A stretch of 64,000 nucleotides of DNA from Tannerellaceae bacterium (lineage in GTDB: Bacteria; Bacteroidota; Bacteroidia; Bacteroidales; Tannerellaceae). Numbering within the stretch: position 1 is the stretch's first letter; each line of letters starts with the position of its first letter. The translations under genes were made by a program, and so were the position numbers. The stretch lies in contig JAITRW010000031.1 of NCBI GenBank assembly GCA_031288175.1, positions 35,358-99,357 of the forward strand. The letters run 5' to 3'. The notes under the pieces are model-generated. The model searched no databases. It saw only the letters and a program-made list of their open reading frames with translations, and had not been told where the DNA came from. Of this stretch, positions 6,859 to 15,784 are shown piece by piece.

Positions 6859-8769
6859 TTATTTTATACCTGTATCCATATCCGCAAAAAAACTACGGAT
6901 ATTGTTTGCGATGCCTTCCACATTCATGTGAACCAAACGGTATAATTCTTCCACAGATCCGTGCTGTATAAAGTTATCCGGTATGCCGATCCGTGATAGT
7001 CTACCCTTGTATCCATGCGCGGTTAAGTACTCTGCCACAGCACTTCCGAGACCTCCATCAATAACACCGTCTTCTACCGTTAAGATGACGTCGAAGGTTT
7101 GAGCTACTTCGCAGAGGATGGATTCATCCAAAGGTTTGAGGTATCGCATATCATAGTGCGCGGGTTGTATCTTTTCTTGGGACAAATTGTCTAACGCCTG
7201 CCTCACGGTGTTACCTATGGGACCAATGGAAAGGACGGCAAGTTTTTTGCCTTTACGGAGTATCTTCCCTTTGCCGATAGGAACAGGCATAGGGACGTTC
7301 TGCCAATCCGTACGGCTACCCCGTCCGCGGGGGTAACGTATTATAAAAGGTGTCTGTGCTACCTCACAAGCGGTGTACATCAGATTACGCAACTCATGTT
7401 CGTCCATGGGAGAGGCAATGATCAGGTTCGGGATAGGACGGAAGGCCGCAAGATCGAACACACCGTGATGGGTAGGGCCGTCTTCGCCCACCAGACCGGC
7501 GCGATCAAGGCAGAGCACGACATGCAGTCGCTGTAAGGCGACGTCGTGGATAAGCATATCGAAAGCTCGCTGTACGAAGGAAGAGTAAATGACGCATACG
7601 GGTATCATCCCTCCACGGGCAAGGCCGGCCGCAAAGGTCAGCGCATGACCCTCGGCGATACCTACGTCGAAGGTGCGTTCCGGGAAAGCACGCATCATGT
7701 AACAAAGGGAGCTGCCTGTGGGCATCGCAGGGGTGATACCGGCAATACGCGGATTGTCTCCTGCCAATTCCACGAGAGTGTGTCCGAAGACATCCTGATA
7801 GAGCGGCACGTCGGAGGGCGCAGAGGTGTTGGTTCGCTGTCCGGCTTGCTTATTGAATCGTCCTGGTGCATGCCAATCTACGGCGTCGTGCTCGGCAGGG
7901 GCAAAGCCTTTGCCCTTGACAGTCTTTACGTGCAAAAGCGTGGGACCGCGGAATTCTTTGATAGCGTTCAAAACGCGAACAAGGTGACGTACGTCATGGC
8001 CATCGACAGGGCCGAAATAACGTATACCAAAACCCTCGAAAAGATTTCGCCGCCCGAGTAACAGTGCTTTAAGACTATTGTTAAAACGGAGGATAACTCT
8101 CCGACTGTTTTCGGAGAGGAGGCCGACTCGGCGGAGGAGGCAGAAAATGTCGTAACGCAGATTGTTGTAAAAGCGGCTGATCGTGACGTTTGTAAGATAG
8201 CGGCTAAGCCCTCCGACAGAAGGTTCGATGCTCATATCGTTATCGTTAAGTATAACGAGGAGATTGTTTGGCGTCGAAGCGGCATTGTTCAGTCCTTCGT
8301 AAGCAAGGCCGCCTGTCATGGCGCCATCGCCGATGACGGCTATCGTTTTGCGTTCTTCGCCGGATAATTGCGAGGCCACGTCAAGACCGAGGGCAGCAGA
8401 GATAGAATTGGAAGCATGGCCTGCGATAAAAGCGTCATATTCGCTCTCAGCAGGATTAGGGAAACCGCTGATGCCCCCAAAGGAACGCAGAGAACGGAAA
8501 ACATTCCGGCGGCCGGTGAGAATTTTATGAGCATAGGCTTGGTGTCCTACATCCCAAACGATACGGTCATGTGGGGTATGGAACACGTAGTGAAGCGCAA
8601 CGGTAAGCTCCACCGTGCCGAGGCTGGCGGCGAGATGTCCGGGACGTTCGGAGAGTACATCTATAATATATTGCCGGAGATCTGCACATACCTCCTCAAG
8701 TTCCGTCACTTTCAATTCTTTCAGTTCTTCAGGAGTATTTATACTCCGCTCTGTCACCCTTTTTTCCAT
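6859..8769 (-). CDS. dxs: 1-deoxy-D-xylulose-5-phosphate synthase
   Basis: Dxs condenses pyruvate and glyceraldehyde 3-phosphate with thiamine diphosphate, the entry step of the non-mevalonate isoprenoid pathway. Visible are GHLAASLGTVELTVALH, WDVGHQAYAHKILTGR, the ThDP-binding motif GDGAMTGG at residues 147-154 and EGHALTFAAGLARGG plus DRAGLVGEDGPTHHGVFD in the transketolase-like second half. The length of 636 residues is standard. The second enzyme of the same pathway, dxr, lies elsewhere in this window (41-42 kb). The ATG is 8 nt after a -7 box, so the mRNA is close to leaderless. Confidence 0.96.
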   Translation of the reverse strand: MEKRVTERSINTPEELKELKVTELEEVCADLRQYIIDVLSERPGHLAASLGTVELTVALHYVFHTPHDRIVWDVGHQAYAHKILTGRRNVFRSLRSFGGISGFPNPAESEYDAFIAGHASNSISAALGLDVASQLSGEERKTIAVIGDGAMTGGLAYEGLNNAASTPNNLLVILNDNDMSIEPSVGGLSRYLTNVTISRFYNNLRYDIFCLLRRVGLLSENSRRVILRFNNSLKALLLGRRNLFEGFGIRYFGPVDGHDVRHLVRVLNAIKEFRGPTLLHVKTVKGKGFAPAEHDAVDWHAPGRFNKQAGQRTNTSAPSDVPLYQDVFGHTLVELAGDNPRIAGITPAMPTGSSLCYMMRAFPERTFDVGIAEGHALTFAAGLARGGMIPVCVIYSSFVQRAFDMLIHDVALQRLHVVLCLDRAGLVGEDGPTHHGVFDLAAFRPIPNLIIASPMDEHELRNLMYTACEVAQTPFIIRYPRGRGSRTDWQNVPMPVPIGKGKILRKGKKLAVLSIGPIGNTVRQALDNLSQEKIQPAHYDMRYLKPLDESILCEVAQTFDVILTVEDGVIDGGLGSAVAEYLTAHGYKGRLSRIGIPDNFIQHGSVEELYRLVHMNVEGIANNIRSFFADMDTGIK

Positions 8770-8777
8770 TGCGGCGG

Positions 8778-8785
8778 CAAAGGTA
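8778..8785 (-). promoter_or_regulatory. -7 box in front of dxs
   Basis: TACCTTTG on the minus strand ends 8 nt before the dxs ATG, in the 27-bp gap after the receptor gene. It suggests that dxs has its own promoter and a transcript with almost no leader. Confidence 0.55.
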
Positions 8786-8796
8786 ACAGAAAGGCT

Positions 8797-10866
8797 TTAT
8801 AGGAGGCGAAAGCGGAGGCCGAGGTAGATACGCCGTCCCCATAGGGGCGCCCATACCTGAGAAGCATCGAAGTCTTGTGCGAAAGGTGTTTCGAAATAAG
8901 AGATAGGGTCAGACTGAGTATAACCGAGTATGTTTTCGACGCCGCCGTAAATGTCAAGGTATTTCCCGTTCTTAGTCAACTGGGCAAAGTAAATAGGGTA
9001 GGAGGGGGTAAGTATAGTTTCGGGAGAATCATAGCCGTTTGGAGATGGGAGACGTACGGGTCCGTTCAACTGTGCGGTGAGGTCGATTACCCATTTCCTT
9101 AACGGCGTGGCATAAGATACGTTGACCAGCCCCCTGTACCTTGAAATAAGGGCTTGTTCGAGGCTATACGATTTGTTCCCATCAATGTAATCAATATGGT
9201 TGGTATTGTACCGGAAGGCGGCGAACACTTCTACCCCGCGCAAAGGACTGAGGGTAAGGTCGGCCTGGAGGGCTTCGGCGGAAGAATGATCGGTGTTATA
9301 GAAATAAACGGTGTAACGGTTTCGCTCTATATCCGCCACAAAGCGGTTCTGAAAAGCGGTACGGAAGTAATCCAGACTAAGGACGGCATTGCGTTCATCG
9401 GTAAGGGGCAGGGTGAGGGTGAGGTTAGCACCGAAATTCCATGCGCGTTCGATGTCAAGCTGGTCAATATTGGTGAGGTCAAAACGGCGAGAGGAGGCCA
9501 TGAGGCCGAAGTTTTCGGAGATAGCATTGGGGGAGCGGTAGCCGCGTCCGGCGGAGGCACGGAGTGCGAGGTAAGACAAGGGGGCATATTTGAGGTTCAA
9601 GCGGGGAGTGAAGAGCCAACCGAACCGGCTGTTGTAATCGGTACGAATACCAGCGACGAGGGTGATGCCGACAGGGTCTTCCCACGTATATTCCCCGAAG
9701 ACGCCGGGGACAAGCTCGGTACGGTCTATACGGGTCAGCGGCGCTTGGTTGAAAGGGAGGTTGTCTTCGAAGGCGGTACGATAGATGTCTCCCGTAAAGC
9801 TCGCCCCTGCGGTATAACGATGCACCGCTTCGGCAGGGGAGGATAAAAGGATGTTGGCATACCAAGTATTTTGTATCCCTTCGAAATGCTTACGCCCGAA
9901 ACGCAATCCCTGTTCATGGTGGGTGAAGGAACTGATGAGGGCGAGGCTATGTAGTTGATCGCTGCCAATGGCAATACCGGTTTTGTTTTCCACCGTGAAG
10001 TTACGGTTCAAGGTAGCGGTTTCAAACAGCTCAATGCGCTGGCCGTTTTTATAGAGGTCGGTACCGTGTTTAATGTGGCAAAGAGAGTCCTGTCCGGCAC
10101 GCCGGTCTTCATAAAGGAACTTGATACCGGTACGGGACTGTATATTCCCATCGGGATCAAGATAGATCCAACGGTTGTAGAGGTTGATGTAAGCCGTTTT
10201 TGGCATGTCGAGGAAGTTGTCATTGTTCTCGTCATGAACTTCCTGTCCATATACCCCGCTAAGGAAAAGGGCTGTCCACCAACGTGGATTGAGCTGTACG
10301 GCGGAGGTCAGGTTCCCTTCCAGATGTTTGTCGTCATCGACGTAAAGATTCAGATTCAGGGGCTCTGTGGCTTCCGGCTTGACAAATTCAAGGTTGATCT
10401 GCCCCGTCACCGATTCGTAGCCGTTGACTACCGAGGAGGCTCCCTTGGAGATATGTATCGATTCCAGCCAGCGCGAGGGGATGTGGCTCCATCCGAAGGA
10501 GGCGGCCAAACCCCGCAAGGTGGGGATATTCTCGGCCAGCATCCGGCTGTATACCCCCGATAGTCCCAATAGCTGTATCTGTTTGGCTCCCGAGACGGCA
10601 TCAGTGAAACCGACTGTGACCGAGGCGCTGTTCTCGAAACTTTCGGAGAGGTTACAACAGGCCATCTTCATCAGCCCTGTACTTGTGATGATCTCTCTTT
10701 TACCTACCGAGGAAGATGACAATAAAGTACCACTTTGGTGTGCGCCAACCAAGACTTCGTCCAACCTCACTTCTACATCCGTCGTATCGGGTACGGCTGC
10801 CCTGGTGACACTGCAAACCGCCACCAATATCCATACAATCTGTTTCCGGCTAATGCGTCCCGTCAT
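8797..10866 (-). CDS. TonB-dependent outer-membrane receptor
   Basis: The 689-residue protein has a signal peptide (KQIVWILVAVCSVTRAAVP), a short plug with LSESFENSASVTVGFTDAVS, GAKQIQLLGLSGVYSRML and SIHISKGASSVVNGYESVTGQINLEF, and then a long beta-barrel ending LGLRFRLL. The plug has no CarboxypepD_reg domain in front. A Cys pair in the plug (MACCNLSES) is unusual. The family takes up scarce ligands such as metal chelates or vitamins; the ligand here is unknown and no SusD partner is present, so it is not of the SusC kind. The frame is open back to a TTG at 10896, but the ATG at 10866 precedes the signal peptide directly. Confidence 0.9.
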   Translation of the reverse strand: MTGRISRKQIVWILVAVCSVTRAAVPDTTDVEVRLDEVLVGAHQSGTLLSSSSVGKREIITSTGLMKMACCNLSESFENSASVTVGFTDAVSGAKQIQLLGLSGVYSRMLAENIPTLRGLAASFGWSHIPSRWLESIHISKGASSVVNGYESVTGQINLEFVKPEATEPLNLNLYVDDDKHLEGNLTSAVQLNPRWWTALFLSGVYGQEVHDENNDNFLDMPKTAYINLYNRWIYLDPDGNIQSRTGIKFLYEDRRAGQDSLCHIKHGTDLYKNGQRIELFETATLNRNFTVENKTGIAIGSDQLHSLALISSFTHHEQGLRFGRKHFEGIQNTWYANILLSSPAEAVHRYTAGASFTGDIYRTAFEDNLPFNQAPLTRIDRTELVPGVFGEYTWEDPVGITLVAGIRTDYNSRFGWLFTPRLNLKYAPLSYLALRASAGRGYRSPNAISENFGLMASSRRFDLTNIDQLDIERAWNFGANLTLTLPLTDERNAVLSLDYFRTAFQNRFVADIERNRYTVYFYNTDHSSAEALQADLTLSPLRGVEVFAAFRYNTNHIDYIDGNKSYSLEQALISRYRGLVNVSYATPLRKWVIDLTAQLNGPVRLPSPNGYDSPETILTPSYPIYFAQLTKNGKYLDIYGGVENILGYTQSDPISYFETPFAQDFDASQVWAPLWGRRIYLGLRFRLL

Positions 10867-10916
10867 TTCAATTGTTATAGTCCTCAACCTGAACAATCGG
10901 TTATTTAAATGCGTCC

Positions 10917-10924
10917 CAAAGGTA
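10917..10924 (-). promoter_or_regulatory. -7 box of the TonB-dependent receptor gene
   Basis: TACCTTTG on the minus strand lies about 50 nt before the ATG at 10866, in the 190-bp gap between two divergent genes. No good -33 element was found. Confidence 0.5.
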
Positions 10925-11003
10925 AAGAGTTTTCCCCATAAGGAAAATAGCCTATTTGTGGGATGCTTTTACCATAGTCGACGTATTGTTATAAATAACT
11001 TTT

Positions 11004-11011
11004 TACTTTTG
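11004..11011 (+). promoter_or_regulatory. -7 box of the arginine decarboxylase gene
   Basis: TACTTTTG lies 45 nt before the ATG at 11057. A TTG 15 nt upstream of it is a poor -33 candidate because the spacing is short. Confidence 0.5.
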
Positions 11012-11056
11012 CCCCGAGAATATGTGCACATTCAATTTCAACGCACGCGTACACTA

Positions 11057-11617
11057 ATGAGTAACTTTTTCGGTAACCTTATCCCTCATACTTTCTTTGT
11101 GACCAAGGGAAGTGGGGATTCAGACCTTGAGATGCATGCCGGGTCCTATCACATGGCACTCTTTGATGCAGGTATCTCCGACTACAACATCATGTCTTAC
11201 TCCTCTGTGATCCCAGCCACAGCTCACCTAACATCAATTGACGAAATTGACCTCCCTCCTTTCGGTTCCGAGTTGAAAACTATTATGGCTGTGGCTCACG
11301 GACAACAAGATGAGTTCGTCTCGGCCGGTGTGGTCTACGCATGGATGTATGAGGATGAAGATTTCAATAAAAAGGTCGGAGGGTTGGTCTGTGAAGTTAG
11401 CGGCCGTTACCGTATTGAGGAGTTGGAAGGACGCCTTATACGGGTGATCAACGATCTGCACCAGCGCACTTATGGGAAATATTTCCTCGGCGAGTTGAAT
11501 TTTATTACAGAAGGTATCACTATTACCAAGCGGTACGGTACAGCCCTCGCCGCCCTCTGTTTTGTGGATTTTGTCCACCCCCAATCAACTATAGCTGTGA
11601 CTTCCGCTTCCGAATAG
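11057..11617 (+). CDS. pdaD: Pyruvoyl-dependent arginine decarboxylase
   Basis: The 186-residue protein matches the PvlArgDC family, which decarboxylates arginine to agmatine for polyamine synthesis. These enzymes cut themselves between two serines and turn the second into a pyruvoyl group. Here the pair is S49-S50 in NIMSYSSVIPA, with the family pattern GSGDSDLEMHAGSYHMAL before it and GKYFLGELNFITEGITITKRYGT later. The frame is open far upstream, but the ATG at 11057 is the only start giving the family N-terminus. The last 29 bp overlap the 3' end of the convergent comEC-like gene. Confidence 0.9.
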   Translation: MSNFFGNLIPHTFFVTKGSGDSDLEMHAGSYHMALFDAGISDYNIMSYSSVIPATAHLTSIDEIDLPPFGSELKTIMAVAHGQQDEFVSAGVVYAWMYEDEDFNKKVGGLVCEVSGRYRIEELEGRLIRVINDLHQRTYGKYFLGELNFITEGITITKRYGTALAALCFVDFVHPQSTIAVTSASE

Positions 11618-12836
11618 CTATGGCAAGCAGGGCGCTCCCCATCGCGGCATAAGCAAGGATAACTTCCATAAGGCTGAATCGGCAGGGATATGCTGCCCAG
11701 GGTAACGTTCCAAAAAGATCTGTTGTGGAAACAAGATAATGAGACAATACTTCTACTACACGCTGTAAAAACCCATCGCCAATAGGCAACAACAACCAAA
11801 CCAGCGCTACCGGTATTAGGAGGGAGGCAAAAAAGATCACAGGCACGTTGGTAAAAAGGAAAGTTAATGGAAAAACCCCAAAGTAATATACACAGAGAAA
11901 GGCTGTCCCTGCCTGTGCAGCTATTGAAACGGTCACCCATCCCCAAGGCTTTGCCAGAAGGGGATTCTGTACGTGGATAATGTCCCTTAATGGCGGTTGT
12001 AAATAGAGGATAAAAAAAACAGCTATAAAACTTAACTGAAAACCGATATCAAAAAGGTAAGCGGGATGACAGGCCAGCATACAGAAAGCCGTTGCCGCCA
12101 GGGTATTGTAACTGTCTGTCCGTCGTCTCACCAGATATTTGCCCGTCAGGTAGACCGTCAACATACAACCTGCCCGAATAGAAGCAGCAGCCATACCACT
12201 GACCGCTACGAAAATCCATATTGCACCTACTGTGAACATCCACCGCACTGGTCGTAGCGAGAAATGGCTGGGTATTAATACACTCAGTAATAATGACACG
12301 AAACTACAGACTACCGCTACATGAAAACCGCTTACCGACAAAATGTGGGCGACACCCGATACGGCAAAACGTTTGCGGACTTCTCTTGGCAAAGCTTTTT
12401 TATACCCTATCGTCAAAGCTGCCAGTACGGACTTTTCTCCATTTGTCAGCGACAAGCGATCAATTTTTTCTACCAGGCGTTGTTGCGACTGTTCCGCTAT
12501 GGTCATGATGATACTCGGCTCTCTTTTAGAATGGTGCAGACTTCGCCATTCAGCCATCTCTGCTACTGCCATTGCCAGCAATACCGTTAACACGGCACAT
12601 ACTGCACCCCATTGCCACCGGTGTTCATATATTTTGCTTTCTCCGGCAGTAGAATTACCGACTAACAGCCCCCCTAAGAGGATTACCAATATTGCAAATC
12701 CACCCCATCCTAACGAAAAACAATGCTGACACACCAGCCCGCCGATCCACCACACTAACAACCGTACGAAGGGTCTCGCTCGTATCTCCTCGTCAATAGG
12801 TAGTAATTTTCTCTGCCAATGCCACCCTTCATTCAT
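11589..12836 (-). CDS. comEC: ComEC/Rec2-type membrane protein (competence domain only)
   Basis: ComEC forms the inner-membrane channel for single-stranded DNA in natural transformation. The protein has hydrophobic segments at the N-terminus, then the competence-domain signature LTIGYKKALPREVRKRFAVSGVAHILSVSGFHVAVV and further membrane helices (FDIGFQLSFIAVFFILYLQPPL). At 415 residues it lacks the metallo-beta-lactamase-like C-terminal domain of the long forms, as is usual for short Bacteroidota versions. It follows rpe by 10 nt in the DUF4301-rpe-comEC run. Whether the organism is transformable cannot be told from this. Confidence 0.85.
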   Translation of the reverse strand: MNEGWHWQRKLLPIDEEIRARPFVRLLVWWIGGLVCQHCFSLGWGGFAILVILLGGLLVGNSTAGESKIYEHRWQWGAVCAVLTVLLAMAVAEMAEWRSLHHSKREPSIIMTIAEQSQQRLVEKIDRLSLTNGEKSVLAALTIGYKKALPREVRKRFAVSGVAHILSVSGFHVAVVCSFVSLLLSVLIPSHFSLRPVRWMFTVGAIWIFVAVSGMAAASIRAGCMLTVYLTGKYLVRRRTDSYNTLAATAFCMLACHPAYLFDIGFQLSFIAVFFILYLQPPLRDIIHVQNPLLAKPWGWVTVSIAAQAGTAFLCVYYFGVFPLTFLFTNVPVIFFASLLIPVALVWLLLPIGDGFLQRVVEVLSHYLVSTTDLFGTLPWAAYPCRFSLMEVILAYAAMGSALLAIAIRKRKSQL

Positions 12837-12846
12837 TGGCTGTCGG

Positions 12847-13503
12847 CTACAATGTCTTTAAATCCCTGATTGTCCGTAAAGGGTCCGGTGAATGAAAAAT
12901 ACAACTACCTGCCACTATTACATTGGCGCCCGCCTGTACCAGCTGTTTCCCCGTTTCCATCGTCACTCCACCATCTACTTCGATCAAAACCCTTCCTCCT
13001 CCCTGCGACAGAATCAACTCTTTCAATTGCTCTACTTTTTTCAACGATCCTTCGATGAAGGATTGTCCTCCAAAACCGGGATTAACCGTCATCAATAATA
13101 CCATATCCACATCGGCAATGATATTTTCCAACATACTGACAGGTGTGTGCGGATTCAAAGTAACACCGGCTTTCATTCCCGCTTCATGAATGGCTGTTAC
13201 GGTTCTGTGCAAATGCGTACAAGTTTCGCAGTGTACATTCATCATGTATGCCCCTATTTCCGCTACCTCTTTGATAAACTTGTGCGGTTCCACGATCATC
13301 AAATGGATGTCCAACGGTTTATGGCAAATACCTGAAATGGCCTCTATGACAGGGAAACCGAAAGAGATGTTCGGGACAAATACTCCATCCATCACATCCA
13401 GATGCAACCAGTCGGCATCACTCCTGTTCACCATCTCTACCGCCTCTTGTAAGTGCAAAAAGTCAGCGGACAACAACGAAGGGGCTACCAAATGCTGTTT
13501 CAT
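12847..13503 (-). CDS. rpe: Ribulose-phosphate 3-epimerase
   Basis: Rpe interconverts ribulose 5-phosphate and xylulose 5-phosphate in the pentose phosphate pathway. The TIM-barrel signatures are clear: APSLLSADFLHL at the N-terminus, WLHLDVMDGVFVPNISFG with the metal-binding His and catalytic Asp, DIHLMIVEP, MTVNPGFGGQSF and the phosphate-binding EVDGGVT and VAGSCIF. The length of 218 residues is standard. The ATG overlaps the stop of the upstream DUF4301 gene by 4 nt. Confidence 0.96.
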   Translation of the reverse strand: MKQHLVAPSLLSADFLHLQEAVEMVNRSDADWLHLDVMDGVFVPNISFGFPVIEAISGICHKPLDIHLMIVEPHKFIKEVAEIGAYMMNVHCETCTHLHRTVTAIHEAGMKAGVTLNPHTPVSMLENIIADVDMVLLMTVNPGFGGQSFIEGSLKKVEQLKELILSQGGGRVLIEVDGGVTMETGKQLVQAGANVIVAGSCIFHSPDPLRTIRDLKTL

Positions 13504-15023
13504 ACTGCCGATTGGTGTTCTGGTCGTAGCAAGTCATTCACCGTTTTTACAGGATTGAATGTGTCTATAGGGACTTCTACAAAAGCCGTGTTCCAATCAC
13601 TCATCGCTCCGTTCCATAGTCCCGGTAATTCTAGGGCTTTCAGTGTGTGACCATCTTTGCTCTTTATGGAAATAAACCCTGTATCGGGATCTATGTAATC
13701 AAGCAAATGGAATTTCTTTCCTTCAAAGTTTTTCAAAGCGCATACTAAGTCCACGGGATTAAAATGTGTCCCTAATTCAAACAGACTGCGTTTTACTTCG
13801 TTGGAAGTGTCTATCTGTGAACTTTCCAATATCTGCGGTGACCATGTACCATCGGGATTGATAGCGATAAACGGCCCTCCCCCCGGCTCACCGGTATTAC
13901 GCACCATACCACATACACGCAAGGGACGATTCAGTTTATCACGAATATAGAGGATAAGTTCTGCATCTTCGAGATGTTTGATATTTGGATTGCGGGTACA
14001 CAATTCGTTATGCAGGAAGTGAATCATCTCCTGTATTTGCTCGCGAGTGTATTGTCCTCTCTCAATGAGGCGGAGATAATCGAAGATACGTCTCTGCAAA
14101 CTGATTAGAACTCCGGCCAACGTTTTTTTATAAATGACAGTAGAATGGCGGTTATTGTCCGGCACTACATTGTCAATATTTTTGATAAAAACGATATCTG
14201 CATCTAAAGCATTCAAGTTCTCAATGAGTGCACCATGTCCTCCGGGTCGAAATAACAGACTTCCGTCGGCGTTGCGGACAGGCTGATTCGTCTCATCCAC
14301 CGCAAGTGTGTCCGTCGAAAGTTTTTGTTCACTGAAAATGATACGATAACGAACGGAAAAACGCTTCTCATAGATTGGCAACACCTTGGTTACAAATTGC
14401 TCGAATGGAGTCCTGTGTTCAGCTGAAATTGTAAAATGGATGTTTATCTCTCCTTGACCGCTCTGCGCATATTCAATTCCTTCTGCCAAATGCTCTTCCA
14501 AAGCTGTCCGTACTTGCCCGTCCGCATAACAATGAAAGGGCAACAACCCTTTCGGTACCTGCCCGTAGTTCAATCCTTTCGCCCCCAACAAAACAGATAG
14601 TACTGTCTTGTGTCGCCCTGAACCCATCAAGTTTTCGGTTCCCATTCCTTCGTGTTCGCGGCATTTCGCATCCAATGCCTCATAAAAAGCAAAATTCCGG
14701 ATACCGGCAAAGAACGACTGTATCGCAGAAGTAAAAATCCCTTCGTTCAAAAAAGCGAATAAGTCTTTGAACATTCTGCTTGCAGCCCCGGAAGCTGGAA
14801 CGAACTTCACTATCTTTTTCCCTGAGGCTAAATAATTGTCCCAAACCTGCGTATATGTTTCCACCCTGTCTTGGGGTACCAACCGGACTCCTCGTCCTAT
14901 CGTTGCCGTATCTACGATATTTAAAAAAGGGAATCCTTTTTCAAATCTTGCCAATTGTTCCTCCGCTTGTTCGGGTGTTATTCCCCGTTTCGCCAAGGTC
15001 TCGTGGTCTTTAGTTTGCCACAT
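13500..15023 (-). CDS. DUF4301 family protein
   Basis: This protein of 507 residues matches a family of unknown function common in Bacteroidota. Conserved-looking stretches are KIVKFVPASGAASRMFKDL, AENLMGSGRHKTVL-like LMGSGRHKTVLSVLLGAKGLNYG, LFRPGGHGALIENLNALDADIVFIKNIDNVVPD and VCGMVRNTGEPGGGPF. The GHGAL and nucleotidyltransferase-like appearance suggests a nucleotide-sugar pyrophosphorylase-type fold, but that is inference. The start is the ATG at 15023, 23 nt after a -7 box; an upstream TTG in the same frame (15080) lies before that promoter. It is translationally coupled to rpe. Confidence 0.85.
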   Translation of the reverse strand: MWQTKDHETLAKRGITPEQAEEQLARFEKGFPFLNIVDTATIGRGVRLVPQDRVETYTQVWDNYLASGKKIVKFVPASGAASRMFKDLFAFLNEGIFTSAIQSFFAGIRNFAFYEALDAKCREHEGMGTENLMGSGRHKTVLSVLLGAKGLNYGQVPKGLLPFHCYADGQVRTALEEHLAEGIEYAQSGQGEINIHFTISAEHRTPFEQFVTKVLPIYEKRFSVRYRIIFSEQKLSTDTLAVDETNQPVRNADGSLLFRPGGHGALIENLNALDADIVFIKNIDNVVPDNNRHSTVIYKKTLAGVLISLQRRIFDYLRLIERGQYTREQIQEMIHFLHNELCTRNPNIKHLEDAELILYIRDKLNRPLRVCGMVRNTGEPGGGPFIAINPDGTWSPQILESSQIDTSNEVKRSLFELGTHFNPVDLVCALKNFEGKKFHLLDYIDPDTGFISIKSKDGHTLKALELPGLWNGAMSDWNTAFVEVPIDTFNPVKTVNDLLRPEHQSAV

Positions 15024-15046
15024 ACATATCCCCGATGATTTCAGAG

Positions 15047-15054
15047 CAAAGATA
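15047..15054 (-). promoter_or_regulatory. -7 box of the DUF4301-rpe-comEC operon
   Basis: TATCTTTG on the minus strand lies 23 nt before the ATG at 15023. Its position argues against the longer reading frame that starts upstream at 15080. Confidence 0.6.
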
Positions 15055-15065
15055 GGCAAAATCCC

Positions 15066-15094
15066 TTGTTTATTAAGCAAAAATCTTACTTTTG
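15066..15094 (+). promoter_or_regulatory. Probable promoter of tRNA-Arg
   Basis: TTG (15066-15068) is followed after 18 nt by TACTTTTG (15087-15094), a good -33/-7 pair. The tRNA starts about 58 nt downstream. It is divergent from the DUF4301 promoter. Confidence 0.55.
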
Positions 15095-15152
15095 TCTTTC
15101 CCTTGGGAGAGACATAGAAAGATGCTTCAGGGGTGCAAGATCAGGTAAGAAG

Positions 15153-15224
15153 GGTCTCGTAGTTCAACGGATAGAATAGAAGTTTCCTAAACTTTTGATT
15201 CGGGTTCGATTCCCGACGAGACTA
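15153..15224 (+). tRNA. tRNA-Arg (anticodon CCT)
   Basis: The acceptor stem is GGTCTCG against CGAGACT with one G-U pair, with discriminator A. The D arm is GTTCAACGGATAGAAT. The anticodon stem-loop GAAGT-TTCCTAA-ACTTT has CCT in the anticodon position, reading AGG arginine codons. The T arm is TCGGG-TTCGATT-CCCGA. CCA is not encoded. It marks the left side of the AT-richer accessory segment; no second copy of its 3' end was seen that would act as an attachment site. Confidence 0.92.
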
Positions 15225-15295
15225 CAATAAATACTATAAATTAGTAAATATACTAATAAATATCTGTATATCATAGAGTTTTTGATAAAGTATTT

Positions 15296-15303
15296 TACAT
15301 TTG
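15296..15303 (+). promoter_or_regulatory. -7 box before the small unknown ORF
   Basis: TACATTTG lies 82 nt before the ATG at 15386. A TTTG at 15281-15284 is too close (11 nt) to be a normal -33 element, so confidence is modest. Confidence 0.4.
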
Positions 15304-15385
15304 TGGTGATTTCAGGATATGCCACTTTTGCGGAGATATCGTGATAATCTGGACGCTAAATAATAGTTGTAAAAAAGATCGAATT

Positions 15386-15784
15386 ATGCACAGTGAAGCT
15401 GAAGACAGAGGAAGTAGAAAACAAATTTCTTCGACAAATGAAGTAAAGGGATCAGATATTGCTAATACCTCTTCTCCTACGCAGGTGGTACGGTTTGAGT
15501 TAGTGGACGCGTATACCTTGAACAAATTGGTGTTCCCGAATGATTTTTTCTTTTATCCGCCAGACAATGCCTATCATCTGCATAGGAAGTTAATCTCTAC
15601 CTTTGATGGAGTACGGGGTGAGACGCCTTTCGTTTGGTTCGATTCCGGCACTCCACTTGCACATTGGGGGGGGGCTTGGTGCTTTAATCCGGGTCCTACG
15701 TCTACCGACAACTTCCGGTTGGACTTTCAAACCGTACCCGGTACGAAACCTTTCGTGACAGAGAGTTGGACTATGTTCATTTGA
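15386..15784 (+). CDS. Hypothetical protein with an internal G9 tract
   Basis: I do not recognise this 132-residue protein. It has no signal peptide or membrane segment. The first 35 residues are hydrophilic and low in complexity; the rest is rich in aromatic residues and Pro (FFFYPPDNAYHLH, TPFVWFDSGTPLAHW). Nine consecutive G residues (15666-15674) encode part of HWGGAW; gain or loss of one G would end the frame soon after. The frame can be extended to a GTG at 15341. A -7 box upstream supports expression. It might be a remnant of a larger gene, since the neighbours in this segment are decayed. Confidence 0.4.
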   Translation: MHSEAEDRGSRKQISSTNEVKGSDIANTSSPTQVVRFELVDAYTLNKLVFPNDFFFYPPDNAYHLHRKLISTFDGVRGETPFVWFDSGTPLAHWGGAWCFNPGPTSTDNFRLDFQTVPGTKPFVTESWTMFI

